A model generated the notes under the pieces. It was given only the letters and a program-made list of their open reading frames with translations, searched no databases and was not told the DNA's origin. The position numbers and the translations under genes are program-made. From the NCBI RefSeq assembly GCF_003349955.1, contig NZ_QLKQ01000011.1, positions 1 to 64,000 of the forward strand: a DNA stretch of 64,000 bases. The letters are read 5' to 3'. Of the stretch, positions 52,637 through 60,776 are shown piece by piece (the stretch's first letter is position 1; every line of letters starts with the position of its first letter). Source of the stretch: Azospirillum brasilense. GTDB taxonomy: Bacteria; Pseudomonadota; Alphaproteobacteria; Azospirillales; Azospirillaceae.

Positions 52637-53404
52637 TCACCCCATCACCAACCCGCCATCCACATACAGCACCTGCCCCGTCATGAAGCGGCTCCAGCCG
52701 GACGCCAGGAACAGCACCGGGCCGGTGACGTCCTCCGGCGTGGCGATGCGGCGCAGCGGGGTCTGGGCGACGATGGCGTCCTTCACGTCCTCCTTCGTCG
52801 TCCGGCTGGCGTCGGTGGGGTAGACCAGCCCCGGCGCCACGCAGTTGACGCGGATGCCCAGCGGCCCCAGCTCCGCCGCCAGATTGCGGCTGAAGCCGAC
52901 CAGCGCCGCCTTGGCCGTCGTGTAGTCGTGATAGGGCACGGTTGGCCGGGCGACGAGGTCGGTCGCCATGTTCACGATGCTGCCGCCCGGCCGCCGCCGC
53001 ATCACCGGCAACACCGCCCGGCAGACGTTGTAGGTGCCGAGCAGCGCCCCATCCACCTGCCCCCGGTAGTCCGCCCACTCGGTGTCCCAGAACAGCGTGC
53101 GCTTCTCCGGGTCGAAGGCGTAGGGGCGGAAGGCGTTGTTCACCACCACGTCGATCTTGCCGAACTCCTCCGCCGTGCGCTCCACCATGCGGTTCACCGC
53201 CTCGGCGTCGGTAACGTCGGCCTGCACCGCCCAGGCGTCGCCGCCGGCCTCCCGGCAGGCCGCCGCCACCGCCTCCGCGGCGTCCGCGTTGCTCAGGTAG
53301 TTGACGGCCACCGCCGCCCCCTCCGCCGCGAAGGCCTTGGCGATGGCGGCGCCGATGCCGCGGCTGGCGCCGGTGACGAGGACGGTCTTGTCGCGGAAAT
53401 CCAT
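52637..53404 (-). CDS. Short-chain dehydrogenase/reductase, last gene of TPP-riboswitch operon
   Basis: 255 residues. VLVTGASRGIGAAIAKAFAA is the NAD(P)-binding TGxxxGIG motif, and YHDYTTAKAALVGF holds the YxxxK catalytic pair. The usual catalytic serine 13 residues before the tyrosine is a threonine here (VNMATDL), which can still work as a hydrogen-bond donor. VNNAFRPYAFDPEKRTLFWD resembles no well-known subfamily I can name. The natural role in this operon would be to reduce an aldehyde to an alcohol or the reverse. It follows the binding-protein gene by 18 bases and ends at a family B repeat. Confidence 0.85.
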   Translation of the reverse strand: MDFRDKTVLVTGASRGIGAAIAKAFAAEGAAVAVNYLSNADAAEAVAAACREAGGDAWAVQADVTDAEAVNRMVERTAEEFGKIDVVVNNAFRPYAFDPEKRTLFWDTEWADYRGQVDGALLGTYNVCRAVLPVMRRRPGGSIVNMATDLVARPTVPYHDYTTAKAALVGFSRNLAAELGPLGIRVNCVAPGLVYPTDASRTTKEDVKDAIVAQTPLRRIATPEDVTGPVLFLASGWSRFMTGQVLYVDGGLVMG

Positions 53405-53422
53405 GGCGGGTTTAAGCCTTCC

Positions 53423-54400
53423 TCACTCGGGGATCAGGTCGGACCGGACCAGCTTGGACATGTCGAGGTCCGTCCCGATCAGGCCGAGCTGCTTGAAGGT
53501 GTCCGCCCCCTTCTGCATCAGGTCCGGGTCGAAGTGGCCGAGGCCCTTGGCCTTGGTCGTCTCCGACACGCTGGAGGCGTTGCGCAGCTTGATGATGGCG
53601 AGGTTGGTGGCCTCGTCGCGGCCGTTGATGGCGCGGGTCACGGCGAGACGGGCGGCCTCCTCCGGCTCGGCGATCATCCAGGCGGCGCTGTCGCGGTAGG
53701 CGGCGAGGAAGCGCTTCAGAACGTCGGCCTTCGTCCGGTAGGTCTCCTCCGTCACCACGAAGATGTCGGAGGGCAGGTTCAGCGTGTCCTTGACCTCGAT
53801 GACGTTGATGTCCTTCAGCCCCTTCTGCATCCCGACATGCAGGCCGGTGTCGGTCGCCGCGGTGGCGTCCACCTGCCCCTGGATGACGGGGGCGAAGTTC
53901 AGCAGGCCGGTCACCTCGATGGTCACGTCCTTCTCGCTCAGCCCCACCTGATGCAGCAGCACCTGGAGGTTCTGGCGAGTGCCGCTGGACAGGCTGTAGA
54001 CGCCGATGCGCTTGCCCTTGAGGTCTTCGGGCTTGGTGATGTTGCGCTCCTTCGGCGACACCACGTTGAAGACGTTCTGCGGGTAGATGTTGTAGATGGC
54101 GATCAGCTTCTCGCCCTTGTCGAGCGCCAGATAGAAGGAGGCCGGGTCGGTGAAGGCCACGTCGGCCTGACCGGTCAGCATGTTCTGGATGGCCGAGCCG
54201 CCGCCGGTCCCCGGCACATAGCCGAGATCGATCCCCTTGGCCCTGAAGAAGCCCTTGTCCGGCTCGGCCAGCAGGTTGGTGATCTCGCTGATCGGCTGGC
54301 TCCAGCCCGCCACGGTCACCGTGTCGAGCGCCAGCGCGGGGGAGGACAGGAGCAGGGCGGAAACGGCGACGGCACCCAAAGTACGCAGGAACCCGAACAT
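53423..54400 (-). CDS. ABC transporter substrate-binding protein, NMT1/ThiY-like
   Basis: 325 residues from the ATG at 54400. Signal peptide MFGFLRTLGAVAVSALLLSS ... ALA. The mature part is an NMT1/SsuA-type protein: VAGWSQPISEITNLLAEPDK, GTGGGSAIQNMLTGQADVAF, GKRIGVYSLSSGTRQNLQVL. This family includes ThiY, which binds thiamine pyrimidine precursors, and also sulfonate and nitrate binders, so the ligand is inferred only from the thiamine riboswitch that controls the operon. It lies seven bases after the permease gene. Confidence 0.85.
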   Translation of the reverse strand: MFGFLRTLGAVAVSALLLSSPALALDTVTVAGWSQPISEITNLLAEPDKGFFRAKGIDLGYVPGTGGGSAIQNMLTGQADVAFTDPASFYLALDKGEKLIAIYNIYPQNVFNVVSPKERNITKPEDLKGKRIGVYSLSSGTRQNLQVLLHQVGLSEKDVTIEVTGLLNFAPVIQGQVDATAATDTGLHVGMQKGLKDINVIEVKDTLNLPSDIFVVTEETYRTKADVLKRFLAAYRDSAAWMIAEPEEAARLAVTRAINGRDEATNLAIIKLRNASSVSETTKAKGLGHFDPDLMQKGADTFKQLGLIGTDLDMSKLVRSDLIPE

Positions 54401-54407
54401 CGTGTGA

Positions 54408-55154
54408 TTATCCTTTCCACGGACGGCGCAGCAGCCACCGCTCAAACCCGGCGGCGGCCTGATAAACGATCATGCCCAGCAGCGTGATGACGATGAACAG
54501 GGCGAACATCATGGTCGAATCCATCATCCCCTGCGCCGCGATGATCGAGGCGCCCAGCCCTTGCCGGCCGCCGATGAACTCACCGACGACGGCGCCGACC
54601 AGCGCCAGCACCACGGCGACGCGCAGGCCCGCCAGGATCACCGGCAGGCCGGAGGGAATCTTCAGGCGCAGCAGGGTTTGCAGGCGCGTCGCCCGCAGCA
54701 TCCGGAACAGCTCCCGCTTGTTGGGATCGACCTGCTGAAGGCCGGTCATGGTGTTTTCCAGAAGCGGGAAGAAGCAGATCAGAGCCGTGATGACGACGGT
54801 GGAGGTCATGCCGAAGCCGAACCAGACGATGAACAGCGGCCCCAGCGCCAGCTTCGGCACCACCTGGCTGGCCAGGATGTAGGGGTAGAACAGGCGGCGC
54901 AGCATCGGCACCTCGGCCAGCAGCACCCCGGCGAGGAAGCCGACGGTGCAGCCGGCGGCGAGGCCCATCGCCATCTCCGCCGTGGTGACCCACAGATGCG
55001 GCAGCAGATAGCCGCCGGCCAGCCCGTCCCACAGCGTGCGCAGCACCGCCGACGGCAGCGGCACGACCAGCGCCGACACCCCCGCCATCCGGCAATAGAC
55101 CTCCCACCCCGCCAGCAGCAGGACGAGCAGCAGGGCGGAGGCGGCACGGACCAT
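54408..55154 (-). CDS. ABC transporter permease, SsuC/ThiX-like
   Basis: 248 residues from the ATG at 55154, overlapping the ATPase stop by one base (an alternative GTG is at 55157). Six spans with the coupling loop LFRMLRATRLQTLLRLKIPS and the EAA-like segment VAVVLALVGAVVGEFIGGRQ. QVVPKLALGPLFIVWFGFGM is typical of the nitrate/sulfonate/pyrimidine permease group. Partner of the binding protein and ATPase. Confidence 0.9.
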   Translation of the reverse strand: MVRAASALLLVLLLAGWEVYCRMAGVSALVVPLPSAVLRTLWDGLAGGYLLPHLWVTTAEMAMGLAAGCTVGFLAGVLLAEVPMLRRLFYPYILASQVVPKLALGPLFIVWFGFGMTSTVVITALICFFPLLENTMTGLQQVDPNKRELFRMLRATRLQTLLRLKIPSGLPVILAGLRVAVVLALVGAVVGEFIGGRQGLGASIIAAQGMMDSTMMFALFIVITLLGMIVYQAAAGFERWLLRRPWKG

Positions 55155-55924
55155 CACGACGCGCGCTCCAACGCCACGTCGGACTTCGAGCCGTCCATGG
55201 CATGGCGCAGCTCCAGGCACAGGGCGTTGAAGCGCGGGCTGTAGCGCACGTCGCGCCCGCGCGGGCGGGCCAGCGGCACCGGCAGGGCGTGGCGCAAGCG
55301 TCCGCCCTCCATCACCGCCACCCGGTCGGCCAGATAGACCGCCTCCGCGATGTCGTGGGTGACGAACAGCACGGTGGTGCGGTGGCGGGCGCAGAGCTTC
55401 AAGAGGTCGTTCTGCAACTCCTCCCGCGTGATGGCGTCGAGCGCGGCGAAGGGCTCGTCGAGCAGGAGCAGCGGCGGCTCGGTGACCAGCGCGCGGGCCA
55501 GCGCGACGCGGCTCTGCTGCCCACCCGACAACTGGCTGGGATAGCGCTCTTCGAGCCCGGTCAGGCCGACGAGGTCCAGCAGTTCCTCCGCCTTGCGGCG
55601 GTCCGCCGGCCGCGGGCGGCGCTCCAGCGACACCGGCAGCAGCAGGTTGTCGAGCACCGTGCGCCACTCCAGCAGTGTCGGCGCCTGGAAGACGAAGCCG
55701 ACCTGGGCGCCCGGCCCCCGCACCGGCTGCCCCTGGATGCGGACGGTTCCGGTCGAGGGGGCCAGCAGCCCGGCGACCAGCTTCAGCAGGGTCGTCTTGC
55801 CGCAACCGCTGCGCCCGACCAGGGCGTGGAACTCGCCCTCCCCGATGGTCCAGTCGATGCGGTCCAGGATGGTGCCGCCGCTCGGGACGCCGTAGCCGGC
55901 CTGCTCGATGCTGACGAAGCTCAT
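55154..55924 (-). CDS. ABC transporter ATP-binding protein, SsuB/ThiZ-like
   Basis: 256 residues. Walker A VGRSGCGKTTLLK, signature SQLSGGQQSRVALARAL, Walker B LLLLDEPFAALD, H-loop FVTHDIAEAV. VGFVFQAPTLLEWRTVLDNL is characteristic of the SsuB/TauB/ThiZ group. It energises uptake of the operon's substrate. Ten bases after the LuxC-like gene. Confidence 0.93.
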   Translation of the reverse strand: MSFVSIEQAGYGVPSGGTILDRIDWTIGEGEFHALVGRSGCGKTTLLKLVAGLLAPSTGTVRIQGQPVRGPGAQVGFVFQAPTLLEWRTVLDNLLLPVSLERRPRPADRRKAEELLDLVGLTGLEERYPSQLSGGQQSRVALARALVTEPPLLLLDEPFAALDAITREELQNDLLKLCARHRTTVLFVTHDIAEAVYLADRVAVMEGGRLRHALPVPLARPRGRDVRYSPRFNALCLELRHAMDGSKSDVALERAS

Positions 55925-55934
55925 GGCCGGCGCC

Positions 55935-57398
55935 TCAATCCGTGTAGGGGGCGAACGCGTCCGCCGCCCGTTCCGCCGAGCCTTCGATCTCGGTCATGGT
56001 GACGAGGTCCAGCAGGTTGAACCGCCCGTCATGGTGCCAGCCCGCCTCGGGCGCGGTCATGCGGCCGAGCGCGCAGAGGCGCGTCACCCCGACCGCCCCC
56101 AGCGCCCCGGCGAGCGCGAACAGCTCCTCCGGCGACGCGGCGATGCCAACGGTCTGGAGGAAGGCGCGGTAGGGCGCCAGCCCCGGCACCGCCTCGGCCA
56201 GCCGGTCCACCGCCACCACCGTCACCGTGCGGTTCAGGCCGCATGGCGAGAGGCCGTCCGCCGCGTCGGTGTAGGCGACGGCCCAGCTTCCCGCCGGATC
56301 GCCCAGCAGGGCGCGGCTGGGGTCGGCAAAGCCCTTCGTCTCCTCCGCGTTGCGCCAGGACGCGACGCTGCCCGCCTCGCCCATCGACAGGGGGCGGCGC
56401 GGGAACTTGCTGCCCAGCGCGTCCAGCTCGTGCGCCAGATAGCCGGCGAATTCGCGCGGCGACACCCGCCCGCCACGCTCCACGAAAAAGGTCTGGGGCG
56501 AGTAGCAGCCTTGCTGGTCGTAGCGCGCCACGTCGTAGGCCGCCTGCCGCGCCGCCGCCCCCGCCTTCCCGGCGTCGAGCGCGGAGCGGGCGACCATGGC
56601 GAAGCTGATCTTGTGCCCGTAGGGCAGGAAGCGCGTGGTGATCGGCACCCGCGCCCGGATGGCCTCCAGCGCGTCGTTGCCGCCATAGGCGACCACCGTG
56701 TCGGCACGGGTCAGCCACGCGCGTTCCGCCGCCACGTCGCCGCCCTTCCACCAGACGATGGCGATGCAGTCGGCCAGTTTGGGGTCGATCTCCGCCAGGA
56801 TTTGCGCGAACCAGCCGGCGAACAGCGGCTCGGCGCTCGGCAGCTTGCCAACCGTTCCGGCCTTGACCAGCAGGCCGGAAATCAGGCTCCACAGCGGCAG
56901 GCCCGGCACGTTGCCCGCCCAGACATGCAGCAGAAGCTCCGGCCCGAAGGCGCGGGCGAAGCCGCCCTTGGGCATGGGCTGGAAATCGTCGAGCACCGCC
57001 GGGTTGGCGAAATCCTCGGCGATGAACTTCCGCAGCTCCGGCCCACGGAAGGTCTTCAGATAGCCGGTCAGCCCCAGCCGGACCATTTCGGCGTCGTAGC
57101 CGGTGACCAGCGGCAGCAGCCGTTCCGCCTTTTGCCGCCACGGGTCGCCGCGGTCGAGCAGCCGGGCGACGGCGCGGTCGATGGTGGCGGCGATCTCGGC
57201 CACGGTGCGGCTTTTCAGGTAAATCCGCGCGTTGGCGCGCACCCGCGTTGCCAATTCGGCGACCTGCGCCTCGCTCAGCACCGGCACCGCCACGTCGAGC
57301 GTCTCGGCGCCGCGCCGGAAGGTCAGCGTCCGCCAGTCCACCGCGTCGGCGGACAGCCCCGGCAGATGCCCGGCGCGCTCCATCACGCCAACGGTCAT
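55935..57398 (-). CDS. LuxC-like acyl-CoA/acyl-protein reductase
   Basis: 487 residues, LuxC family (aldehyde-dehydrogenase-like). The ATG at 57398 overlaps the upstream stop by four bases. HVWAGNVPGLPLWSLISGLL and VAYGGNDALEAIRARVPITT match the NAD(P)H-binding part; YDQQGCYSPQTFFVERGG carries the catalytic cysteine (Cys298) that takes the acyl group. LuxC in luminous bacteria reduces an activated fatty acid to an aldehyde together with LuxE. No luxA, luxB or luxD is present and the operon is under a thiamine riboswitch, so the substrate is probably a different carboxylate. Confidence 0.88.
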   Translation of the reverse strand: MTVGVMERAGHLPGLSADAVDWRTLTFRRGAETLDVAVPVLSEAQVAELATRVRANARIYLKSRTVAEIAATIDRAVARLLDRGDPWRQKAERLLPLVTGYDAEMVRLGLTGYLKTFRGPELRKFIAEDFANPAVLDDFQPMPKGGFARAFGPELLLHVWAGNVPGLPLWSLISGLLVKAGTVGKLPSAEPLFAGWFAQILAEIDPKLADCIAIVWWKGGDVAAERAWLTRADTVVAYGGNDALEAIRARVPITTRFLPYGHKISFAMVARSALDAGKAGAAARQAAYDVARYDQQGCYSPQTFFVERGGRVSPREFAGYLAHELDALGSKFPRRPLSMGEAGSVASWRNAEETKGFADPSRALLGDPAGSWAVAYTDAADGLSPCGLNRTVTVVAVDRLAEAVPGLAPYRAFLQTVGIAASPEELFALAGALGAVGVTRLCALGRMTAPEAGWHHDGRFNLLDLVTMTEIEGSAERAADAFAPYTD

Positions 57399-58474
57399 TG
57401 GGCCCGCGCCGCTTTGAGGAAGTCCTCGACCGCCATGGAGCAGCCCTTGGCGTCCGCCCCGTCGGCCCGGCCGAGAAGCTGGAAGCCGCCCTCCACCTCG
57501 ACCCCCGCATCCTCGGTCAGGATGGCCGACGCGCAGTTGAAATGGGCCAGATCGTGATGGACCAGCACGCCGACGCTGCCGCGCGGCACCTCCTGCCCGG
57601 TCAGCGGGTTGATGACCCGGCTGCGGATCCAGTGCGGGCCGGACTTCACCGACGGGCAGGCCTCGTTGCCGTCGTCGTAGAACTGGGTGCTCAGCTCCGT
57701 CATGCCGTACATGTTGATGCACAGACGGCGCGGCACGCCGAAGGTGGCGGACAGGCGGCCGTAGAACTCCTCCGCCGCCATCTCGCGCGACTGGCCCTTG
57801 AAGCCGCCGGTGTCGAGGATGCGGCTGCCCGGCGGCAAGGCGAAGCTCCGCCCCCGCTCGGCCAGCGCGTCCATCAGATGCACGACGCTGAAGCTCGCCC
57901 CCAGCAGGGCGTAGGGTTCGCCGGTCGCCTCGACGCGGGACAGCGCCTCGATCGCCCCGTCCACGTCCAGCCCGGCGTCGGAGACGAAATAGCGGCTCTC
58001 ATCCGTCCCGAATTCGCTCTTGGCCAGCGCCAGATAATGGGCGAGCGAGGAGTTGGGCATCGCCTGCTCGGTCGGGAACAGGATGCCCATGCGCAGCCGA
58101 TCATGCTCACCCATAAAGCGGCGGCGGAAGTTGACGGTCATCGAGCGGTCGTAGACCGCCAGCGTCGGGTGGTGGCTCTTGCCCCGCACGCCCTTGGTGG
58201 TGCCGCTGGTCATGAAGACGTGCGGGCATTCCTCCGGCGGGCGGCCGCTCAGCGTCAGGTCCTTGAAGGCGCTGATCGGCACGGCGGGCACGTCGCGCCA
58301 GCTCTTCACCGTGCGCAGGGTGCGCGCCCGCTGGGTGGCGAAGCGGCGGTAGGGGGCGTTGGTCTCGAACTGGTGGGCGAAGACGGCCAGCGCCATGCGG
58401 TTGAACGCCTCCTCGTCCGCCTTTCCGGCGGCGATGAAGGCCAGCAGCTCTTCGACAAGTCGGGCTTCGGTCAC
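57395..58474 (-). CDS. LuxE-like acyl-activating enzyme (acyl-protein synthetase family)
   Basis: 359 residues with a GTG start, 93 bases downstream of the TPP riboswitch. Adenylate-forming core: HVFMTSGTTKGVRGKSHH (the SGTTKG loop, residues 90-95) and CINMYGMTELSTQFYDDGNE. RADGADAKGCSMAVEDFL near the end holds Cys345, in the position where LuxE carries its acyl-thioester. It should activate a carboxylic acid with ATP and pass it to the LuxC-like partner. First gene of the operon. Confidence 0.88.
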   Translation of the reverse strand: MTEARLVEELLAFIAAGKADEEAFNRMALAVFAHQFETNAPYRRFATQRARTLRTVKSWRDVPAVPISAFKDLTLSGRPPEECPHVFMTSGTTKGVRGKSHHPTLAVYDRSMTVNFRRRFMGEHDRLRMGILFPTEQAMPNSSLAHYLALAKSEFGTDESRYFVSDAGLDVDGAIEALSRVEATGEPYALLGASFSVVHLMDALAERGRSFALPPGSRILDTGGFKGQSREMAAEEFYGRLSATFGVPRRLCINMYGMTELSTQFYDDGNEACPSVKSGPHWIRSRVINPLTGQEVPRGSVGVLVHHDLAHFNCASAILTEDAGVEVEGGFQLLGRADGADAKGCSMAVEDFLKAARAQ

Positions 58475-58566
58475 GTCCGCACACCTTTTGCAGCGCCAAC
58501 AAACTGTTGCCGGGACAAGCGGTGTCTGGATGGAATGGGGGTACGCCGTGCCGCCCTTCAGTCCCG

Positions 58567-58672
58567 TCCCTACGCCGGTATGACCCGGATCAGGTTCGAT
58601 GGGTCACCGCGTTGTCCGGATGAAAGCGCCGGACCGGCGGAGTCTCAGCCTCCTAGCGAGGCCCCCCAGGGA
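58567..58672 (-). promoter_or_regulatory. TPP (THI-box) riboswitch
   Basis: On the minus strand TCCCTGGGGGGCCTCGCTAG leads into GGAGGCTGAGA (CTGAGA at 58648-58643), then a variable stem, and GTGACCCATCGAACCTGATC (core at 58588-58595) with CCGGGTCATACCGGCGTAGG ending in AGGGA, which pairs with the opening TCCCT as stem P1. All conserved TPP-sensor segments are present. A 93-base leader to the LuxE-like GTG start holds the expression platform; GGGAC and GTCCC blocks there could form alternative pairings. High TPP should lower expression. Confidence 0.95.
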
Positions 58673-58680
58673 ACATTCGC

Positions 58681-58709
58681 AAGCTAAGGGACCGGCCCCC
58701 GCCCGTCAA
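58681..58709 (-). promoter_or_regulatory. Sigma-70 promoter of the riboswitch operon
   Basis: On the minus strand TTGACG, 17 bases, TAGCTT. The expected start is near 58674, so the transcript begins almost exactly at riboswitch stem P1. Confidence 0.6.
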
Positions 58710-58745
58710 GGAGGTCGGGTTTAGGGTAAGACCCTCGCATCTGGA

Positions 58746-58772
58746 TTCCCCTCTCCCCAGGGGGGAGAGGGT
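58746..58772. repeat. Family A repeat, minimal copy
   Basis: CCCCTCTCCCCAGGGGGGAG-type palindrome, about 27 bases, between the upstream methyltransferase stop and the riboswitch operon promoter. It is the core arm of the family without the extra blocks. Confidence 0.65.
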
Positions 58773-58800
58773 TGCTAATGCCATATGCAATTCCCCGGAT

Positions 58801-59373
58801 TCAGGCCGCCTTCACCACCTCCAGGACCATGGCGATCTCGTCGATGACGTTGTTCTGGCTCTCCATCGCCTCCATCACCTCCTGGTTCGAGACCTCCCCG
58901 GAGGCCAGCTTGTGGTGCCAGCGCGGGGTCGGGGCGTAGGCGATCGACAGGATGCGGAAATCGACGTTCAGATGCATCGCCAGGCGGGTGTTCGGCCAGC
59001 CGCGTTCGATGAATTTCCGGTTCTCCTCCATCGAGAACAGGCTCAGCACGTTGGGCGTGATCGGGCGGACGTGGGTCGGGTCGCCGAGATAGCCGTCGCT
59101 GCGCGGGTGCGGCACCTTGATGGTGATCCGCGCGCCGTGGCGGCAGACGCGGTACAGCTCCCTCATGATGTTCAGGAACCCCTCGGTCGTCTGGCCCATA
59201 TGCTCCAGGGCGTGGATGAGCTGGACGTCGGCGACGCTGCCTTCCTCGAACGGCCAGGGCACGACCTCCAGGTCGGCCACGATGTCCGGCCCGAACGTGC
59301 CGTACTTGTCCACGTTGACGTAGCCGGGCATCCGGGTGTCGCCGCAGCCGAGGTTGAGCTTGAGGTCCGTCAT
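58801..59373 (-). CDS. Class I SAM-dependent methyltransferase
   Basis: 190 residues. LKLNLGCGDTRMPGYVNVDK is SAM motif I, followed by DIVADLEVVPWPFEEGSVAD and LIHALEHMGQTTEGFLNIMR, typical of methylases acting on sugars or lipid-like substrates. Substrate unknown. It precedes the riboswitch operon on the same strand but is separated from it by a family A repeat and a promoter, so it is probably not part of it. It follows the M20 gene by 45 bases. Confidence 0.85.
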   Translation of the reverse strand: MTDLKLNLGCGDTRMPGYVNVDKYGTFGPDIVADLEVVPWPFEEGSVADVQLIHALEHMGQTTEGFLNIMRELYRVCRHGARITIKVPHPRSDGYLGDPTHVRPITPNVLSLFSMEENRKFIERGWPNTRLAMHLNVDFRILSIAYAPTPRWHHKLASGEVSNQEVMEAMESQNNVIDEIAMVLEVVKAA

Positions 59374-59418
59374 CGCGCGCGCTTCCCGCCAGCCGAAGTT
59401 GTTGCCACGATCGCGACC

Positions 59419-60702
59419 CTACACCTCCCCCCGCAGCAGCGACAGGGCGGCCATCGCCATCACCTGCGCGGAATGGACCATGTCGTCGATGCCCACATAC
59501 TCGTCCGGCTGGTGGGCGAGGTCGAGGATGCCGGGGCCGTAGGCGATGCAGTCCTTCAGATGCCCGACCCGCGCGATGTGCTTCTGGTCGTAGGTTCCGG
59601 GGGACACCACCTGTGCCGCCGGGCGGCCCAGCACCGTCTCGATGGCCGCCCCCACCGCCCGCACCACCGGCGCGTCGGCGTCGGTCAGGGTGGGCAGGAA
59701 GGCCAGCACCTCGCGCAGCTCGTAATCGAAGCCGGGACGCTCGCGGCGCAAATCCTCCAGAATGCCGACGACCTCCGCCCGCACCTCCTCCGGGTCCTCC
59801 TCGATCAGGTAGCGGCGGTCGATGACCATGCGGCAGCGGTCGGGCACCATCGGGCTGGGCAGGCCGCCGTGATCCTCCGGCTGGCCGCCATGGATGGCGT
59901 TGATGTTCAGGGTGGATTGCCGCGCCCCTTCCGGGACCACCGGCATGGCGGTGCGCTTGGCGGCCAGCCGGGGGATCAGCTCCGTCTCGATCCGGTGCAG
60001 CACGGCGCCCATGTGGCGCACCGCGCAGTTGCCGAGGAAGGGCATGGAGCCGTGGGCGACGCGGCCCTTCGTCTCGATCTCCGCCCACCAGACGCCGCGA
60101 TGGCCGATGCACACGCGGTCCACGTTCAGCGGCTCCGGAATGATGACATGGTCGACCCGCGGGCGGGAGAAGTAGCCGAGCGTCGCCAAGTGCCCGACCC
60201 CGCCGTAGCCGCCGGACTCCTCGTCCACCGTGCCGGAGATTTCCAGCGCGCCGGGGAAGGGGATGCCCGCCTCCAGGATCGCCTCGACGGCGATGATCGA
60301 CGCGGCGATCCCGCCCTTCATGTCGCAGGCGCCGCGGCCGTAGACGCGCCCGTCCTTCACCACCCCTTCGAAGGGATCGACCGTCCAGCCCCGGCCGGCG
60401 GGCACCACGTCGATGTGGCCGTTGAAATGCACGCAGGGGCCAGGCTCGCGCCCCTCGACGCGGGCGACGACGTTGGTGCGCGGGTATCGGTCGCTGTCGC
60501 CCGGCGCGCCGTCAGCCCGCACATACTCCACGGCGAAGCCACGCCCGGCCAGCCGCCGCCCGAGGAATTCCGCGCAGTCGGTGTAGACGTCGCCGGGCGG
60601 GTTCACGGTGGGGATGCGGATCAGGTCGCGGGTCAGCGCGACAAGCTCGTCGCGCCGCTCCGCGATCCGGCGGAACAGCGACTCCCGTTGGTCGAGCGGC
60701 AT
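59419..60702 (-). CDS. M20 family amidohydrolase (ArgE/DapE/YlmB-like)
   Basis: 427 residues from the ATG at 60702. CVHFNGHIDVVPAGRGWTVD gives the first zinc ligand histidine, YGRGACDMKGGIAASIIAVE the bridging aspartate, and ISGTVDEESGGYGG the catalytic glutamate pair; a C-terminal metal histidine is in the last third. M20 members remove acyl groups from acetylornithine, succinyl-DAP or, for Bacillus YlmB, formyl-aminopyrimidine in thiamine salvage. YlmB is of about the same length. The proximity to a TPP operon makes that role worth testing, but nothing in the sequence proves it. Confidence 0.85.
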   Translation of the reverse strand: MPLDQRESLFRRIAERRDELVALTRDLIRIPTVNPPGDVYTDCAEFLGRRLAGRGFAVEYVRADGAPGDSDRYPRTNVVARVEGREPGPCVHFNGHIDVVPAGRGWTVDPFEGVVKDGRVYGRGACDMKGGIAASIIAVEAILEAGIPFPGALEISGTVDEESGGYGGVGHLATLGYFSRPRVDHVIIPEPLNVDRVCIGHRGVWWAEIETKGRVAHGSMPFLGNCAVRHMGAVLHRIETELIPRLAAKRTAMPVVPEGARQSTLNINAIHGGQPEDHGGLPSPMVPDRCRMVIDRRYLIEEDPEEVRAEVVGILEDLRRERPGFDYELREVLAFLPTLTDADAPVVRAVGAAIETVLGRPAAQVVSPGTYDQKHIARVGHLKDCIAYGPGILDLAHQPDEYVGIDDMVHSAQVMAMAALSLLRGEV

Positions 60703-60776
60703 GCATCCCCCCTGCGCACAATTGGTTGTGCGGAAGGATCGGTCATGCCGGCGCGGCTGTCGAGAGGTTCCGCGCC

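Noticed and set aside
48892..52686. Plus-strand open frame of 1264 codons
   Set aside because: Antisense to addA with no recognisable domain; the minus-strand frame has all helicase motifs.
55935..58474. Bioluminescence operon
   Set aside because: LuxC and LuxE homologues are present but luxA, luxB and luxD are absent, and control is by a TPP riboswitch.
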